Shown here: positions 1 to 9,138 of the stretch, in pieces
How positions within the stretch are numbered: position 1 is the stretch's first letter
Layout: every line of letters begins with the position of its first letter
Assembly (NCBI GenBank): GCA_963532425.1
Contig: CAUSKK010000013.1
Location: 1 to 64,000, forward strand
Reading direction: 5' to 3'
Origin: CAUSKK01 sp963532425
GTDB lineage: Bacteria; Pseudomonadota; Gammaproteobacteria; Cardiobacteriales; Cardiobacteriaceae
DNA: 64,000 nucleotides
The notes under the pieces: model-generated
Seen by the model: the letters and a program-made list of their open reading frames with translations, nothing else
The model's database searches: none
Told to the model about the DNA's origin: nothing
Program-made: the position numbers and the translations under genes

Positions 1-263
1 GTTGAAGACAAGCACCGGCAGAAGGAAGCGCTTCGTTTCCAGAAGCTGGCAAAAAGGGAAGCGCTTCCCCCTGCCGGCTGGCGTGGCCGGCCGAGCAGTA
101 ACCAGCGGCCGCGCCGCCATGCTCTATGAGCCGGGCTTTGTTCCCGGCTTTTTTACGCCCGGAGGAAGCGCTTCCCCAGTTATGGCCCCATGCCAAAAAA
201 GCCTAAACCCCGGCCCGGGAAGCGCTTCATAATGGCCCTTTCCCAGTCCTACCGTTTCTATTA
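1..263. repeat. Intergenic stretch with four GAAGCGCTTC palindromes
   Basis: Exact copies of the decamer start at 25, 58, 165 and 219. A reading frame crosses the stretch, but it is built largely from the repeats (KRF and SAS tripeptides) and has no family resemblance, so I call no gene. The gene to the left lies outside the window, so whether this is a convergent or co-directional space cannot be seen. Confidence 0.7.
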
Positions 264-965
264 ATGACTCAAACCATCGGCGTTATTCTTCATAATCCGG
301 CGGGCCAGACCGGCACCATCGGCGAATTGCTGCAGGCCCGGGGCTATGCCCTGGACATCCGCTGTCCGCTGGCCGGCGACCCCATCCATCGGCCCGAAGA
401 TTTGGCCGCCCTCGTCGTCTTTGGCGGCAATATGAGCGTCAATGACCAGCTGCCCGCACTGCAGGCGGAAATCCAGCTGATTAGGGCCATGGTCGCCCGG
501 GACAGACCCTATCTGGGCATCTGCCTCGGCGCCCAGCTGCTGGCCAAGGCCTTCGGCGGCCACGTAACCCGCCACCCGGAATACTTCGTGGAAATCGGCT
601 ACTACCCCATCTATCCCACCATCGCCGGCTTTCTCGGGATTTTTGCCGAGATGCCGGAGCGCTTCTTCCAATGGCACAACGAAGGCTTTACCCTACCGGA
701 GGAGGCCGTCAAGCTGGCCGCCAGTGATTTATATCCCAACCAGGCCTTTCAGCTGGGCCGGGCCTACGGCTTTCAATTTCACCCCGAGGCCACCCCGGCC
801 ATGGTGGACGGCTGGCACCAGCGCCACGCCCAGGAATTGCAAAATCCCGGGGCCCAAACCCGCAGTGCCCAGCTCGCCTACCGCGACCAGCTGAGCCCGG
901 CGCTCCGGGCCTGGATGGAGCAATTTCTCTTTAATTTCTGGCTGGCCGAGGTCTCCCCCACTTGA
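264..965 (+). CDS. Class I glutamine amidotransferase-like protein (GMP synthase glutaminase type)
   Basis: The 233-residue protein is a single glutaminase-like domain. The nucleophile elbow GICLGAQLLA places the catalytic Cys at residue 87, and FHPE near the C-terminus supplies His173 and Glu175, completing the triad of class I amidotransferases. There is no synthetase domain, so it belongs with the stand-alone GuaA_N-like proteins, which may hydrolyse gamma-glutamyl compounds or serve a partner enzyme. The substrate cannot be told from sequence. It is followed 20 bp later by the NYN nuclease gene on the same strand. Confidence 0.85.
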   Translation: MTQTIGVILHNPAGQTGTIGELLQARGYALDIRCPLAGDPIHRPEDLAALVVFGGNMSVNDQLPALQAEIQLIRAMVARDRPYLGICLGAQLLAKAFGGHVTRHPEYFVEIGYYPIYPTIAGFLGIFAEMPERFFQWHNEGFTLPEEAVKLAASDLYPNQAFQLGRAYGFQFHPEATPAMVDGWHQRHAQELQNPGAQTRSAQLAYRDQLSPALRAWMEQFLFNFWLAEVSPT

Positions 966-985
966 ATTTAATTTGAGGATTTTTT

Positions 986-3403
986 ATGACCGCCAAGGAA
1001 AATAACCCAGCGCCACCGGCCCCAGTGCCCACACCATCCCGGGTGGGCATTTTTATCGACGGCGATAACGTCTCCAGCTATGCCGCCGAACAGATTCTGG
1101 AGGAGGCGAGCAAACGGGGCCAGGTGATTTGTCGCTATGTCTGCACCACCGTGCCCCAGAACGGCCACAACGACAACGCCCAGAGCTGGGCCAGTGCCCG
1201 GGTGGAGAAGCTGGGCTTCAAGGTCTACAGCCACAAGGAGCTGCTGGCCGGCAAGAATGCCAGCGACATTCGCCTGACCTACAAGGCGGCCCGGGCCATG
1301 GCCCGCCACAATTTGGAAGTCTATCTGCTGGTTTCCAGCGATTCGGATTTCGCCGTGCTCTCCGAGGAGCTGCGCGAGGACGGCAAAAAGGTGATTGGCA
1401 TCGGCCGCAACGCCGCCCCGGATTACATTCAAATTAAATATGACGAGTATCTGGCCCTGGAACTGGTGGAACACAGCCAGCAGCTGCGCGAGCAACGGGA
1501 ACTGGCGCCGCTGCCGCCGCCGGTGCGCCAGACGATTCTGGAACAGCTGGCCGCCCACAGTTCACTGGCCGCCCCCTGGCTCAGCCGCGACCGGCTCCAG
1601 GAGCTGCTGGCCGCCGTGGGCATCGACCATCAGGCCCTGGGCTACAACGAATTTCACAAGATGCTCTGGGCCACCAAGGCCATCAGCAGCACCAGCGCCC
1701 ACGGCAACCGCAACGGCAATAATAAGGTCTGGTACTACGCCCTTAATCAGCACCTGCCCCGGGAGGAAAGCGACTGGCCCGCGCCCCCGCCGCCGCCCGG
1801 CCGCGAGGGAAGCGCTTCGACCCCCGCCGCAACCCCGGCCCGGACCCGGATTAGTCCGGAGCAGCACCGGCTGATTCTCCAGTGTCTGGAGGAGGTGCTT
1901 ACGCCGGAAACGCCGTGGATTTCCAACGCCGATTTGGGCGCTCTGCTCAATCGTCAGCACATCAACGCCAAACAGCTGGGCTTTGCCACCCTCAGCGCCC
2001 TGCTGCGCACCCTGCCGGAGCTGCACGGCCTGGCCCTGGGGGCCCAGAGCTACACCACCCTGCAGCGCCTGGCCCCGGTGGCCGATGGCCTCACGCCCCC
2101 CGAGGGCCAGGTTTCCATCAAGGGCATCGTGCCGCTGCCCCGGACTCCGACTCCGGCCCCGGCCCCCACGCTGACCCCGACCCTGTGCGACCAGGTTTAC
2201 CAGCGGCTGGCGGCCCTGAGCCCCACCGAGGGCTGGGTGAGCCAAACCATTCTGCGCCAGCAGCTGGAGCTGGACCAGCTCGACTACCGGGCCCTCGGTT
2301 TCAGCGAGTTTCATAAATTGCTCTGGGCCCTGCCGCGCATTGTCAATCGCCAGAATCCGGATACGGGCATCTGGGAATGTCGCCTGCGGCCGGAACGGCC
2401 GGAAACGCCGCCGGGCCCGACCCTGGAACCGGCGGAGCTGGCGGAACGGGTACAGGCGCTGGTGCGCCAGTGCCGCCGCGACGATGGCCAGAGTCTGGCC
2501 GGCCAGCTCGGCCTGCTGTTGAAGGACGCCGGCATTCATTTTGAACAGTATGGCCAGCGCAGCCTTGGCGATTTTCTCCAGAGCATTCCCGGCCTGGTGC
2601 TGAGCAGCGACCGCATGCGGGTGAGCCTGGCCGCCGGAGCGGCCCCGACCGAAGCGCTTCCGCCGGCCGAGGCGGCGCCGACGCGCAAGGGCATCAGTGG
2701 CGACGGCAGCGGCAGTGCCCGCCAGCTCATCACCGGCGAACTGAAGCGCTTCGTCCAGGCGGCGGTGGCGGCGGCGGTGCCGCCCAGCACGGCGAATATC
2801 CTCGACCAGCTCCGGGCCCAGCGGCCGGACTTCAGCCCCGAAGCGCTCGGCTATCGCGACGGCGAAGCGCTGCTGGCGGCCACCGGCGGCGTCGAAGCGC
2901 TTCCTAACGGCCACTGGCAGCTGAAGCCGGCCGGCCAGCCCAGCGGCCAGAAAATTGGTCTGCCCGGCCATCTGCGCCGGCTGCTGGAGGAGAGTCTGCG
3001 CGAGCTCAGCCCCGCCGGCGGTCTGCAAACCCCCTGGGTGGCCAGCGCCGACCTGCTGGCGCGGCTGGCGGAGAAAAATCCCGACTTCCAACCCCAGGTC
3101 TACGGCTTCGCCGACGGCCGGGAACTGCTGGCGGCCCTGCCCGCCGTCCAGCTGGAGGAGGACGGCCGGCGGCTGCGCCGGGTGCCGACGGAGCAGGTGT
3201 TGCAGCTGCTGGAACGGGGCATTCGCAGCGTCGGCGACGAGCAGGGTTGGCTGGCCATCATCGACGCCGAGCATTTCCTTTCCACCAACGGCTTCGACTA
3301 TTCGGACTATGGCTTTGACAGCATGGAAGATTTTCTGCCGCTGTTCAAAGGCCGGCTGCTGGTGCACAAGGGCCGGCTTCAGTGTCTGCCGGCGGCCTCG
3401 TGA
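986..3403 (+). CDS. NYN-domain ribonuclease-like protein with about seven LOTUS/OST-HTH-like repeats
   Basis: The 805-residue protein begins with a NYN (PIN-like, LabA-type) domain at about residues 18-160. Its acidic residues Asp25, Asp27, Asp94, Asp119 and Asp121 lie in the motifs IDGDN, SDIRLTYKA and SSDSDF, as expected for a metal-dependent RNase. The rest is a string of 65-80-residue units of the OST-HTH/LOTUS kind, recognised by LGYNEFHKML, LGFSEFHKLL, YGQRSLGDFL and YGFDSMEDFL; I count about seven, separated by Pro-rich linkers. LOTUS domains bind RNA in other proteins, so RNA decay or processing is the likely role. The TGAGGA box before ATG 986 supports the start. The end overlaps tyrA. 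Confidence 0.85.
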   Translation: MTAKENNPAPPAPVPTPSRVGIFIDGDNVSSYAAEQILEEASKRGQVICRYVCTTVPQNGHNDNAQSWASARVEKLGFKVYSHKELLAGKNASDIRLTYKAARAMARHNLEVYLLVSSDSDFAVLSEELREDGKKVIGIGRNAAPDYIQIKYDEYLALELVEHSQQLREQRELAPLPPPVRQTILEQLAAHSSLAAPWLSRDRLQELLAAVGIDHQALGYNEFHKMLWATKAISSTSAHGNRNGNNKVWYYALNQHLPREESDWPAPPPPPGREGSASTPAATPARTRISPEQHRLILQCLEEVLTPETPWISNADLGALLNRQHINAKQLGFATLSALLRTLPELHGLALGAQSYTTLQRLAPVADGLTPPEGQVSIKGIVPLPRTPTPAPAPTLTPTLCDQVYQRLAALSPTEGWVSQTILRQQLELDQLDYRALGFSEFHKLLWALPRIVNRQNPDTGIWECRLRPERPETPPGPTLEPAELAERVQALVRQCRRDDGQSLAGQLGLLLKDAGIHFEQYGQRSLGDFLQSIPGLVLSSDRMRVSLAAGAAPTEALPPAEAAPTRKGISGDGSGSARQLITGELKRFVQAAVAAAVPPSTANILDQLRAQRPDFSPEALGYRDGEALLAATGGVEALPNGHWQLKPAGQPSGQKIGLPGHLRRLLEESLRELSPAGGLQTPWVASADLLARLAEKNPDFQPQVYGFADGRELLAALPAVQLEEDGRRLRRVPTEQVLQLLERGIRSVGDEQGWLAIIDAEHFLSTNGFDYSDYGFDSMEDFLPLFKGRLLVHKGRLQCLPAAS

Positions 3404-4275
3404 ACGGGCCGTCCCTGGGCACGGTGGCCTTCATCGGCATCGGCCTGATTGGCGGTTCACTGGCCCTGGCCCTGCGGAAGGCCGGCCTGGCCGAGCGCAT
3501 TGTGGCCCGGGACCAGTCGCCGGCGGCCCTGGCCGAAGCCCTGGCCCTGGGGGTCATTGACGAAGCGCTTTCCGACGACGAAGCGCTTCGGGACGCCGAC
3601 CTCATCATTCTGGCCACGCCGGTGGCGGCCCTCTTCGATATTTGCGCCCGCCTGGCGCGGCTGCCGCTGAAGGCCGACGTGGTCATCTCCGACGTGGGCA
3701 GTACGAAGCGCTCGGTGCTGGCGGCCTTCCGCCAGGCCTATGGCCGGGTGCCGGCGAACTATGTGCCCGCCCACCCCATCGCCGGCCGGGAAAAGAGCGG
3801 CGTGGCCCATGCCGACGGCCGGCTGTTCGTCAATCACCGCGTTATCCTCACCACCCTGCCGGAGACGGACCATCGGGCCCTAGGTCTGATTAGCCGTCTC
3901 TGGCACAGCACCGGCGCCCTGCTCAGCTATATGGACGTGGACAGCCACGATGAAATTCTCGGCGCCACCAGCCATCTGCCCCATCTGCTCGCCTATGTGC
4001 TGGTGGACATGCTCGCCTCGGACCTGCAGCACGAGCAGATTTTTTCCTACGCCGCCGGGGGCTTTCGCGATTTCACCCGGGTGGCCTCCAGCCATCCCAC
4101 CATGTGGCGCGACATCGCCCTGAACAACAGCGACGTCCTTATCCAACTGCTGGAAACCTACCGCCAGCGCCTTGGCGACCTGCAGCAGCTGCTGCGCACG
4201 GGCCGGGGCGATGAGCTGGAAGCGCTTTTCCGCCGGGCCAAAACCGCCCGCGACCAACACTATTCACAGGAGTAA
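3400..4275 (+). CDS. tyrA: Prephenate (cyclohexadienyl) dehydrogenase
   Basis: This enzyme performs the oxidative decarboxylation of prephenate in tyrosine synthesis. The 291-residue product opens with the NAD-binding GIGLIGGSLA, then ISDVGSTK and PAHPIAGREKSGV with the catalytic His of the TyrA family, and HDEILGATSHLPHLLAY. I chose GTG at 3400 because it overlaps the upstream stop as GTGA; GTG 3382 is an alternative in the same frame. The gene leads a tyrA-aroA-cmk-rpsA-ihfB series typical of gammaproteobacteria. Two GAAGCGCTTC copies lie in the 3560-3590 region and encode EAL. Confidence 0.95.
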   Translation: MNGPSLGTVAFIGIGLIGGSLALALRKAGLAERIVARDQSPAALAEALALGVIDEALSDDEALRDADLIILATPVAALFDICARLARLPLKADVVISDVGSTKRSVLAAFRQAYGRVPANYVPAHPIAGREKSGVAHADGRLFVNHRVILTTLPETDHRALGLISRLWHSTGALLSYMDVDSHDEILGATSHLPHLLAYVLVDMLASDLQHEQIFSYAAGGFRDFTRVASSHPTMWRDIALNNSDVLIQLLETYRQRLGDLQQLLRTGRGDELEALFRRAKTARDQHYSQE

Positions 4276-4277
4276 CC

Positions 4278-5594
4278 ATGCTTAACTGGCAGAGCCACCC
4301 GGCGCAGCGCTTCGGCGGCACGCTGACCGTGGCCGGCGATAAATCCATTTCCCACCGGGCCATCATGTTCGGGGCCCTGGCCGACGGCCCCAGCCATATC
4401 CGGGGCTTCCTCGAGGGCGAAGACTGTCTCGCCACCCTGCGCGCCTTCCAGGCCCTGGGCGTGCCCATTGAGCGGCTCGGCCCCGGCGAAGTGCGGGTGC
4501 AGGGTGTTGGCATCGATGGCCTTAAAGCCCCGGCGGCGCCACTGGATTTGGGCAACAGCGGCACCAGCATGCGCCTGATGATGGGCATTCTCGCCGGCCA
4601 GAAATTTGACAGCGTGCTGGTGGGCGATGAATCGCTGCAAAAACGGCCCATGCGCCGGGTCAGCGAACCGCTGGCCCTGATGGGTGCCGCCATTGACACC
4701 ACGCCGGCGGGCACGGCGCCGCTGCATATCCACGGCCGGCCGCTGCGGGCTCTTGATTACGTCCTGCCGGTGGCCAGTGCCCAGCTCAAATCGGCGCTGC
4801 TGCTGGCGGCGCTGCAGGCCGAGGGCACCAGCACCATCACCGAACCGGCGGTGAGCCGCGACCACAGCGAACGGATGCTGCGCGGCTTCGGCGTCGAACT
4901 GCAGCAGGAGGGCCTGACCCTGCGCCTGCGCGGCGGCCAGCGCCTGCGCGGCCGGGACGTGCTCGTGCCCGGCGACATTTCCTCGGCGGCCTTTTTCATC
5001 GTCGCCGGCCTGCTGGCGGCCGAGGGCGAAACCCGGCTGCCCAACGTCGGCATCAATCCCAGCCGCGCCGCCATCATCGACCTGCTGCGCGAGATGGGCG
5101 GCCACATTGAGCTGGAGAATGTCCGCGAGGCCGGCGGGGAGCCGGTGGCCGATGTCATCGTCCGGCCGTCCGCGCTGCACGGCATTGAAATTCCGGCCGC
5201 CGCCGTGCCCATTGCCATCGACGAATTTCCCATTCTGTTCATTGCCGCCGCCGCCGCCGCCGGCACCACCGTGGGCCGTCATCTGCACGAGCTGCGCGTC
5301 AAGGAAAGCGACCGGCTCCAGGGCATGGCCCGCAATCTGGAAGCGCTGGGGGTGCGCTGCCGCGTAGAGGGCGATGACATCTATATAGAGGGCCGGCCCG
5401 AGGGCAGCGCCTTCCGGGGGGGACGCGTCGATAGCCTCGGCGACCACCGGCTGGCCATGAGCTTTGCCGTGGCCGGCCTGCGGGCGGCGGCTCCCATCGA
5501 AATTCTCAACTGTGCCAACGTGGCCACCTCCTTCCCCACCTTCTTCACCCTGGCCCGCAGTGGCGGCCTCGACCTGCGGAGCGTCGATGCGTAG
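4278..5594 (+). CDS. aroA: 3-phosphoshikimate 1-carboxyvinyltransferase (EPSP synthase)
   Basis: This is the sixth enzyme of the shikimate pathway, joining shikimate 3-phosphate and PEP. The 438-residue length is normal. Diagnostic segments are KSISHRAIMFGALA, LGNSGTSMRLMMG, DEFPILFIAAAAA, LRVKESDRL and GDHRLAMSFAVAGL. The ATG follows the tyrA stop by 2 bp with AGGAG just upstream. The 3' end overlaps cmk by 8 bp, which points to translational coupling. Confidence 0.97.
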   Translation: MLNWQSHPAQRFGGTLTVAGDKSISHRAIMFGALADGPSHIRGFLEGEDCLATLRAFQALGVPIERLGPGEVRVQGVGIDGLKAPAAPLDLGNSGTSMRLMMGILAGQKFDSVLVGDESLQKRPMRRVSEPLALMGAAIDTTPAGTAPLHIHGRPLRALDYVLPVASAQLKSALLLAALQAEGTSTITEPAVSRDHSERMLRGFGVELQQEGLTLRLRGGQRLRGRDVLVPGDISSAAFFIVAGLLAAEGETRLPNVGINPSRAAIIDLLREMGGHIELENVREAGGEPVADVIVRPSALHGIEIPAAAVPIAIDEFPILFIAAAAAAGTTVGRHLHELRVKESDRLQGMARNLEALGVRCRVEGDDIYIEGRPEGSAFRGGRVDSLGDHRLAMSFAVAGLRAAAPIEILNCANVATSFPTFFTLARSGGLDLRSVDA

Positions 5595-6246
5595 GGTGAT
5601 TAGCGTCGATGGCCCGGCCGGCGTCGGCAAGGGCACCCTCTGCCAGCGGCTGGCCCGGGAGCTGGGCTGGGCCTATCTGGACAGCGGCGTCTTCTACCGG
5701 CTGCTGGGCCGGGAAGCGCTTCGTCTCGGGGCGGGTGATGGGGATTTGCCGCTGCCGGCATTGCTGGATTTTCTCGCCACGGCGGCCATTGAATTTCGCC
5801 TGCACGAGGGGGGCTATGAGCTGCGGGTCAATGGGGCGGCCGTGGGCGCCGAAATCCGCACGGAAACGGTGGCGGCACTGAGTTCCCAGCTGGCGGCCCG
5901 GGAGGAGATTCGTACGGCCCTGCTGCACAAATTCCGGGCCTTTGCCCCCGGCCAAAACCTGGTGGCCGACGGCCGCGACATGGGTACGGTGGTCTTTCCC
6001 GAGGCCCGGCCGAAAATCTTTCTCACGGCCACGGCGGAAATTCGCGCCCAGCGGCGCTGGCAACAGTTGAAAGCTCAGGGCGAAAACGCTAATATAAACA
6101 AACTTGTAGACGAAATTCGTCAGCGCGATGAACGCGACCAAAATCGGACGGTGGCCCCGCTGAAACCAGCTTCGGACGCGGTGCTTATCGATACCAGCGC
6201 GCTCAGCATTGACGCGGTTTTCCAACAAGTTTTAGGTCTAATTTAA
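5587..6246 (+). CDS. cmk: Cytidylate kinase
   Basis: The enzyme phosphorylates CMP and dCMP. The 219-residue product starts with the P-loop SVDGPAGVGKGTLCQRL and carries ADGRDMGTVVFPEA of the CMP kinase family. I chose ATG 5587, inside the last codons of aroA; the longer reading frame upstream is only aroA read out of frame. One GAAGCGCTTC at 5713 encodes EAL in the variable middle part. Confidence 0.96.
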   Translation: MRRVISVDGPAGVGKGTLCQRLARELGWAYLDSGVFYRLLGREALRLGAGDGDLPLPALLDFLATAAIEFRLHEGGYELRVNGAAVGAEIRTETVAALSSQLAAREEIRTALLHKFRAFAPGQNLVADGRDMGTVVFPEARPKIFLTATAEIRAQRRWQQLKAQGENANINKLVDEIRQRDERDQNRTVAPLKPASDAVLIDTSALSIDAVFQQVLGLI

Positions 6247-6282
6247 TTTTTTAACCCTCAATTCCTACGAGAAAATTTATTT

Positions 6283-7947
6283 ATGTCAGAATCTTTTGCT
6301 GAACTTTTTGAAAAAAGCATTGAACAAACCGAACTGAAATCTGGCGCGATTATTAGCGCTGAAGTTGTGGCGATTAACAAAGATTTTGTGGTTTTAAACG
6401 CCGGTTTAAAATCTGAAGGTTTTGTTCCTGTCAGCCAGTTCACCGATGCCCAGGGCAATCTGAAAGTTGCCGTCGGCGATACGGTGGAAGTCGCCCTGAA
6501 ATCCGTTGAAGACGGTTCCGGTAATATCCTCGTTTCCCATGAAGACGCCCAACGCCAACGCACCTGGGCCGAACTGGAACAAAAACACGCCTCCGGCGAA
6601 ATCATCAAAGGTCTGGTTTCCGGCCGGGTTAAAGGCGGTTTCACCGTGGAAGTGGACGGCATCAAAGCCTTCCTGCCCGGCTCGCTGGTGGACATTCGCA
6701 CCACCAAGGATGCCAGCCACATCGATGGCAAAGAGGCCGAATTCAAAATTATTAAATTAGACCAAAAACGCAACAACGTCGTGGTTTCCCGCAAAGCCGT
6801 TCTGGAAACCGAACACAAAGCCGAACGGGATGAGGTGCTGAAAAACCTGCAGGAGGGCGATGTGGTCAAGGCCGTGGTGAAAAACCTGACCGACTACGGC
6901 GCGTTCCTGGACATTGGCGGCGTCGATGGCCTGCTGCACATCACCGACATGGCCTGGAAACGGGTGAAATACCCCTCCGAAGTGGTGGCCATCGGCCAGG
7001 AAGTGGAAGTGAAGGTGCTGAAATTCGACCGCGAGCGCGGCCGCGTTTCCCTAGGCCTGAAGCAGCTGAGCGCCGACCCCTGGGGCGACATTGCCTCCCG
7101 CTTCCCCATTGACAGCCAGCGGCGCGGTAAGGTTACCAATATTGCCGACTACGGTGCCTTCGTGGAAATCGAAGATGGCGTGGAAGGTCTGGTGCACGTT
7201 TCCGAAATGGATTGGACGAACAAAAACGTCAATCCACGCAAATTTGTTTCCATCGGCCAGGAAGTGGACGTCAAAGTGCTGGATTTTGACCCGGAAAAAC
7301 GCCGCATTTCCCTGGGCATGAAACAGTGCATTCCCAACCCCTGGCAGGAATTCGACAAGAACCACAGCAAGGGCGAAAAAATCAAAGGCCAGATTAAATC
7401 CATCACCGACTTCGGCATTTTCATCGGCCTGGAGGGGGGCATTGACGGCCTGATTCACCAGTCCGATCTGTCCTGGGACGAAACCAACGAGGAGGCCGTG
7501 CGCCACTACCAACGCGGCCAGGAAGTGGAAGCGGTTATCATCGGCATCGACCCCGCCCGGGAACGCATCTCCCTGGGCATCAAACAGCTGACCCAGGACC
7601 ACTTCTCCAACTACGTAACCGCCCACGGCCGGGGTAGCACCGTGAAGGGTGTGGTGGAAAGCGTCGATGAGCGTCAGGCTACCATCAATCTGGGCGATGG
7701 CATCAATGGTTCACTGAAAGCCAGTGAGGCCGCCATTGAGCGCGTCGATGACCTGAGCAAGGTACTGAAGGTGGGCGATGAGATTGAAGCCAAAGTCATC
7801 AACATCGACCGCCGCAGCAAGGTGATTGGCCTGTCCATTCGGGCCCTGGCGGTGGCAGAGGAGAAATCGGCCATCAAGGAGTACACCCGTCGGGAAAACC
7901 AATCGGGCACCTCCCTGGGCGACATCTTCAAAGAACTGCAAGAATAA
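6283..7947 (+). CDS. rpsA: 30S ribosomal protein S1
   Basis: The 554-residue protein has six S1 (OB-fold) domains in series, seen in repeats such as GVDGLLHITDMAWKR, GVEGLVHVSEMDW and GIDGLIHQSDLSWDE. It binds mRNA on the 30S subunit and helps initiation. As in other rpsA genes the ribosome-binding site is poor (ACGAGAAAATTT before the ATG), which fits autogenous control. Codon use is plainer and less GC-rich than in neighbouring genes, as expected for a highly expressed gene, and I see no GAAGCGCTTC in it. Confidence 0.97.
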   Translation: MSESFAELFEKSIEQTELKSGAIISAEVVAINKDFVVLNAGLKSEGFVPVSQFTDAQGNLKVAVGDTVEVALKSVEDGSGNILVSHEDAQRQRTWAELEQKHASGEIIKGLVSGRVKGGFTVEVDGIKAFLPGSLVDIRTTKDASHIDGKEAEFKIIKLDQKRNNVVVSRKAVLETEHKAERDEVLKNLQEGDVVKAVVKNLTDYGAFLDIGGVDGLLHITDMAWKRVKYPSEVVAIGQEVEVKVLKFDRERGRVSLGLKQLSADPWGDIASRFPIDSQRRGKVTNIADYGAFVEIEDGVEGLVHVSEMDWTNKNVNPRKFVSIGQEVDVKVLDFDPEKRRISLGMKQCIPNPWQEFDKNHSKGEKIKGQIKSITDFGIFIGLEGGIDGLIHQSDLSWDETNEEAVRHYQRGQEVEAVIIGIDPARERISLGIKQLTQDHFSNYVTAHGRGSTVKGVVESVDERQATINLGDGINGSLKASEAAIERVDDLSKVLKVGDEIEAKVINIDRRSKVIGLSIRALAVAEEKSAIKEYTRRENQSGTSLGDIFKELQE

Positions 7948-7967
7948 CAAGAACTTGCACCCACGGA

Positions 7968-7992
7968 ACCGCCACTTCGGTGGCGGTCTTTT
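7968..7992 (+). terminator. Rho-independent terminator after rpsA
   Basis: An 8-bp stem ACCGCCAC/GTGGCGGT closes a TTCG tetraloop and is followed by CTTTTCTTTT. It lies between rpsA and ihfB and would partly separate their expression. Confidence 0.85.
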
Positions 7993-8012
7993 CTTTTAAA
8001 CCGGAGAATCTT

Positions 8013-8291
8013 ATGACCAAATCTGAACTGATTGAACGCCTGAGCCTCAAATACGAAAACCTTCGCATTCAGGAGGTGGAAAGCGCGGTAAAACTCATCA
8101 TCGACAAAATCAGCCAAAGTTTAGAGAAGGGCGACCGCATCGAAATTCGCGGTTTCGGAAGTTTCTCTTTGCACCAGCGCGACAAACGCAACGGCCGCAA
8201 TCCCAAAACCGGCGAGGCGGTGAAGGTGGAGGCCAAATCCATTCCCTATTTCCGGGCCGGCAAGGGGCTGCGCGAAGATGTGGACCGTTAA
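8013..8291 (+). CDS. ihfB: Integration host factor beta subunit
   Basis: The 92-residue DNA-bending protein of the HU/IHF family carries the signature IEIRGFGSFSLHQRDKRNGR and the intercalating RNPKTGE arm. Its partner IhfA is not in the window. The start MTKSELIERL is preceded by CGGAGAA; an upstream in-frame ATG at 7980 falls inside the rpsA terminator and is rejected. The place after rpsA is the normal gammaproteobacterial one. Confidence 0.97.
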   Translation: MTKSELIERLSLKYENLRIQEVESAVKLIIDKISQSLEKGDRIEIRGFGSFSLHQRDKRNGRNPKTGEAVKVEAKSIPYFRAGKGLREDVDR

Positions 8292-9006
8292 GTCAGGGCG
8301 CGCTCGAGCGCCTTTTTTTGTGGCCGAGGATAAGCCCAAAACCCCGCGAAAATCCCCAGCCAAAACGACCGGCAAAACGCCGAGCCAGCGGGCCGCCCAG
8401 GAAAAACTCACGACCCAGGCTCTGAAAATTCTGCAGAAAAAAAATAAAACCCTGGCCGACTGGTTCAAACTGCTGGCCTTGGCCGGGGCCGCCATCGGTG
8501 CGACGGTCTTCGGTCTCGGCGGCCGTTCGGAGGCCCCGGCTGCAACTACGCCGGCGGCGGCGGTGAGCAAGGGCGCCCGGCTGAGCTGCCGGCTGGAACA
8601 GGTGCTGGACGGCGACACTGTGCGCGCCCAGTGCGGCGGCCAGACGGTGAAAATTCGTCTGGACGGCATCGACGCCCCGGAAAGCAAGCAGCTGCCCTGG
8701 GGCAGCCGGGCCCGGGAGGCGCTACAAACCCTGCTGCGGGGGGAGCGCTTCGAGCTGGAGAGCAAGGGCGCCGACTACTACAACCGCACCCTCGGCACCC
8801 TCTACGTGGGCAGTAAAAATATCAATCTAACCCTGGTGCAGCAGGGCCAGGCCGTGGCCTATGACTTCGCCAAAAGCTGCAGCCGCAAGAAAAAGCCCAG
8901 CATCTACTGTGAGGCCCACGAGGAGGCCCAGCGCCGGGGCATCGGCCTGTGGTCGGAGCCCGGCGACCAGCAGGACCCGAAAAAATGGCGCAAGGCCAAT
9001 CTCTAG
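8278..9006 (+). CDS. Membrane-anchored thermonuclease-family (SNase-like) protein
   Basis: The C-terminal part, about residues 100-235, is a staphylococcal-nuclease fold: VLDGDTVRA, VKIRLDGIDAPES, YYNRTLGTLYV and GIGLWS match the calcium-binding and arginine motifs of the family. A Lys-rich N-terminus is followed by one hydrophobic helix (LLALAGAAIGATVFGLG), so the domain is probably anchored outside the cytoplasmic membrane. The start is uncertain: ATG 8278 overlaps ihfB and would translate through the ihfB terminator, while GTG 8320 lies directly after its T tract but lacks a clear ribosome-binding site. Confidence 0.85.
   Translation: MWTVKSGRARAPFFVAEDKPKTPRKSPAKTTGKTPSQRAAQEKLTTQALKILQKKNKTLADWFKLLALAGAAIGATVFGLGGRSEAPAATTPAAAVSKGARLSCRLEQVLDGDTVRAQCGGQTVKIRLDGIDAPESKQLPWGSRAREALQTLLRGERFELESKGADYYNRTLGTLYVGSKNINLTLVQQGQAVAYDFAKSCSRKKKPSIYCEAHEEAQRRGIGLWSEPGDQQDPKKWRKANL
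8297..8319 (+). terminator. Rho-independent terminator after ihfB
   Basis: The stem GGCGC/GCGCC around GCTCGA is followed by seven T residues. It overlaps the 5' end of the next reading frame if that gene starts at 8278. Confidence 0.8.
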
Positions 9007-9138
9007 GATTCTGGCCGGCCCGAGGGGGAAGCGCTTCGTTCTGAACCGACGGAACGGAGCGCTTTTTCTTGGGTACGCGGAAAATCCGCCCCGACCCGCC
9101 GGTGCTATGCTGTAGAAAAACGTTTCGGAGAACAGCCT

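Noticed and set aside
2..232. 76-codon open frame at the left edge
   Set aside because: It consists mostly of decamer-derived tripeptides and has no start signal or family resemblance.
1562..3367. Long minus-strand frame (601 codons) opposite the NYN gene
   Set aside because: High GC leaves antisense frames open; its sequence has no domain and the plus-strand gene is clearly real. The same applies to long antisense frames at 4260-5636, 16287-17708, 17701-19011 and 46688-47956.
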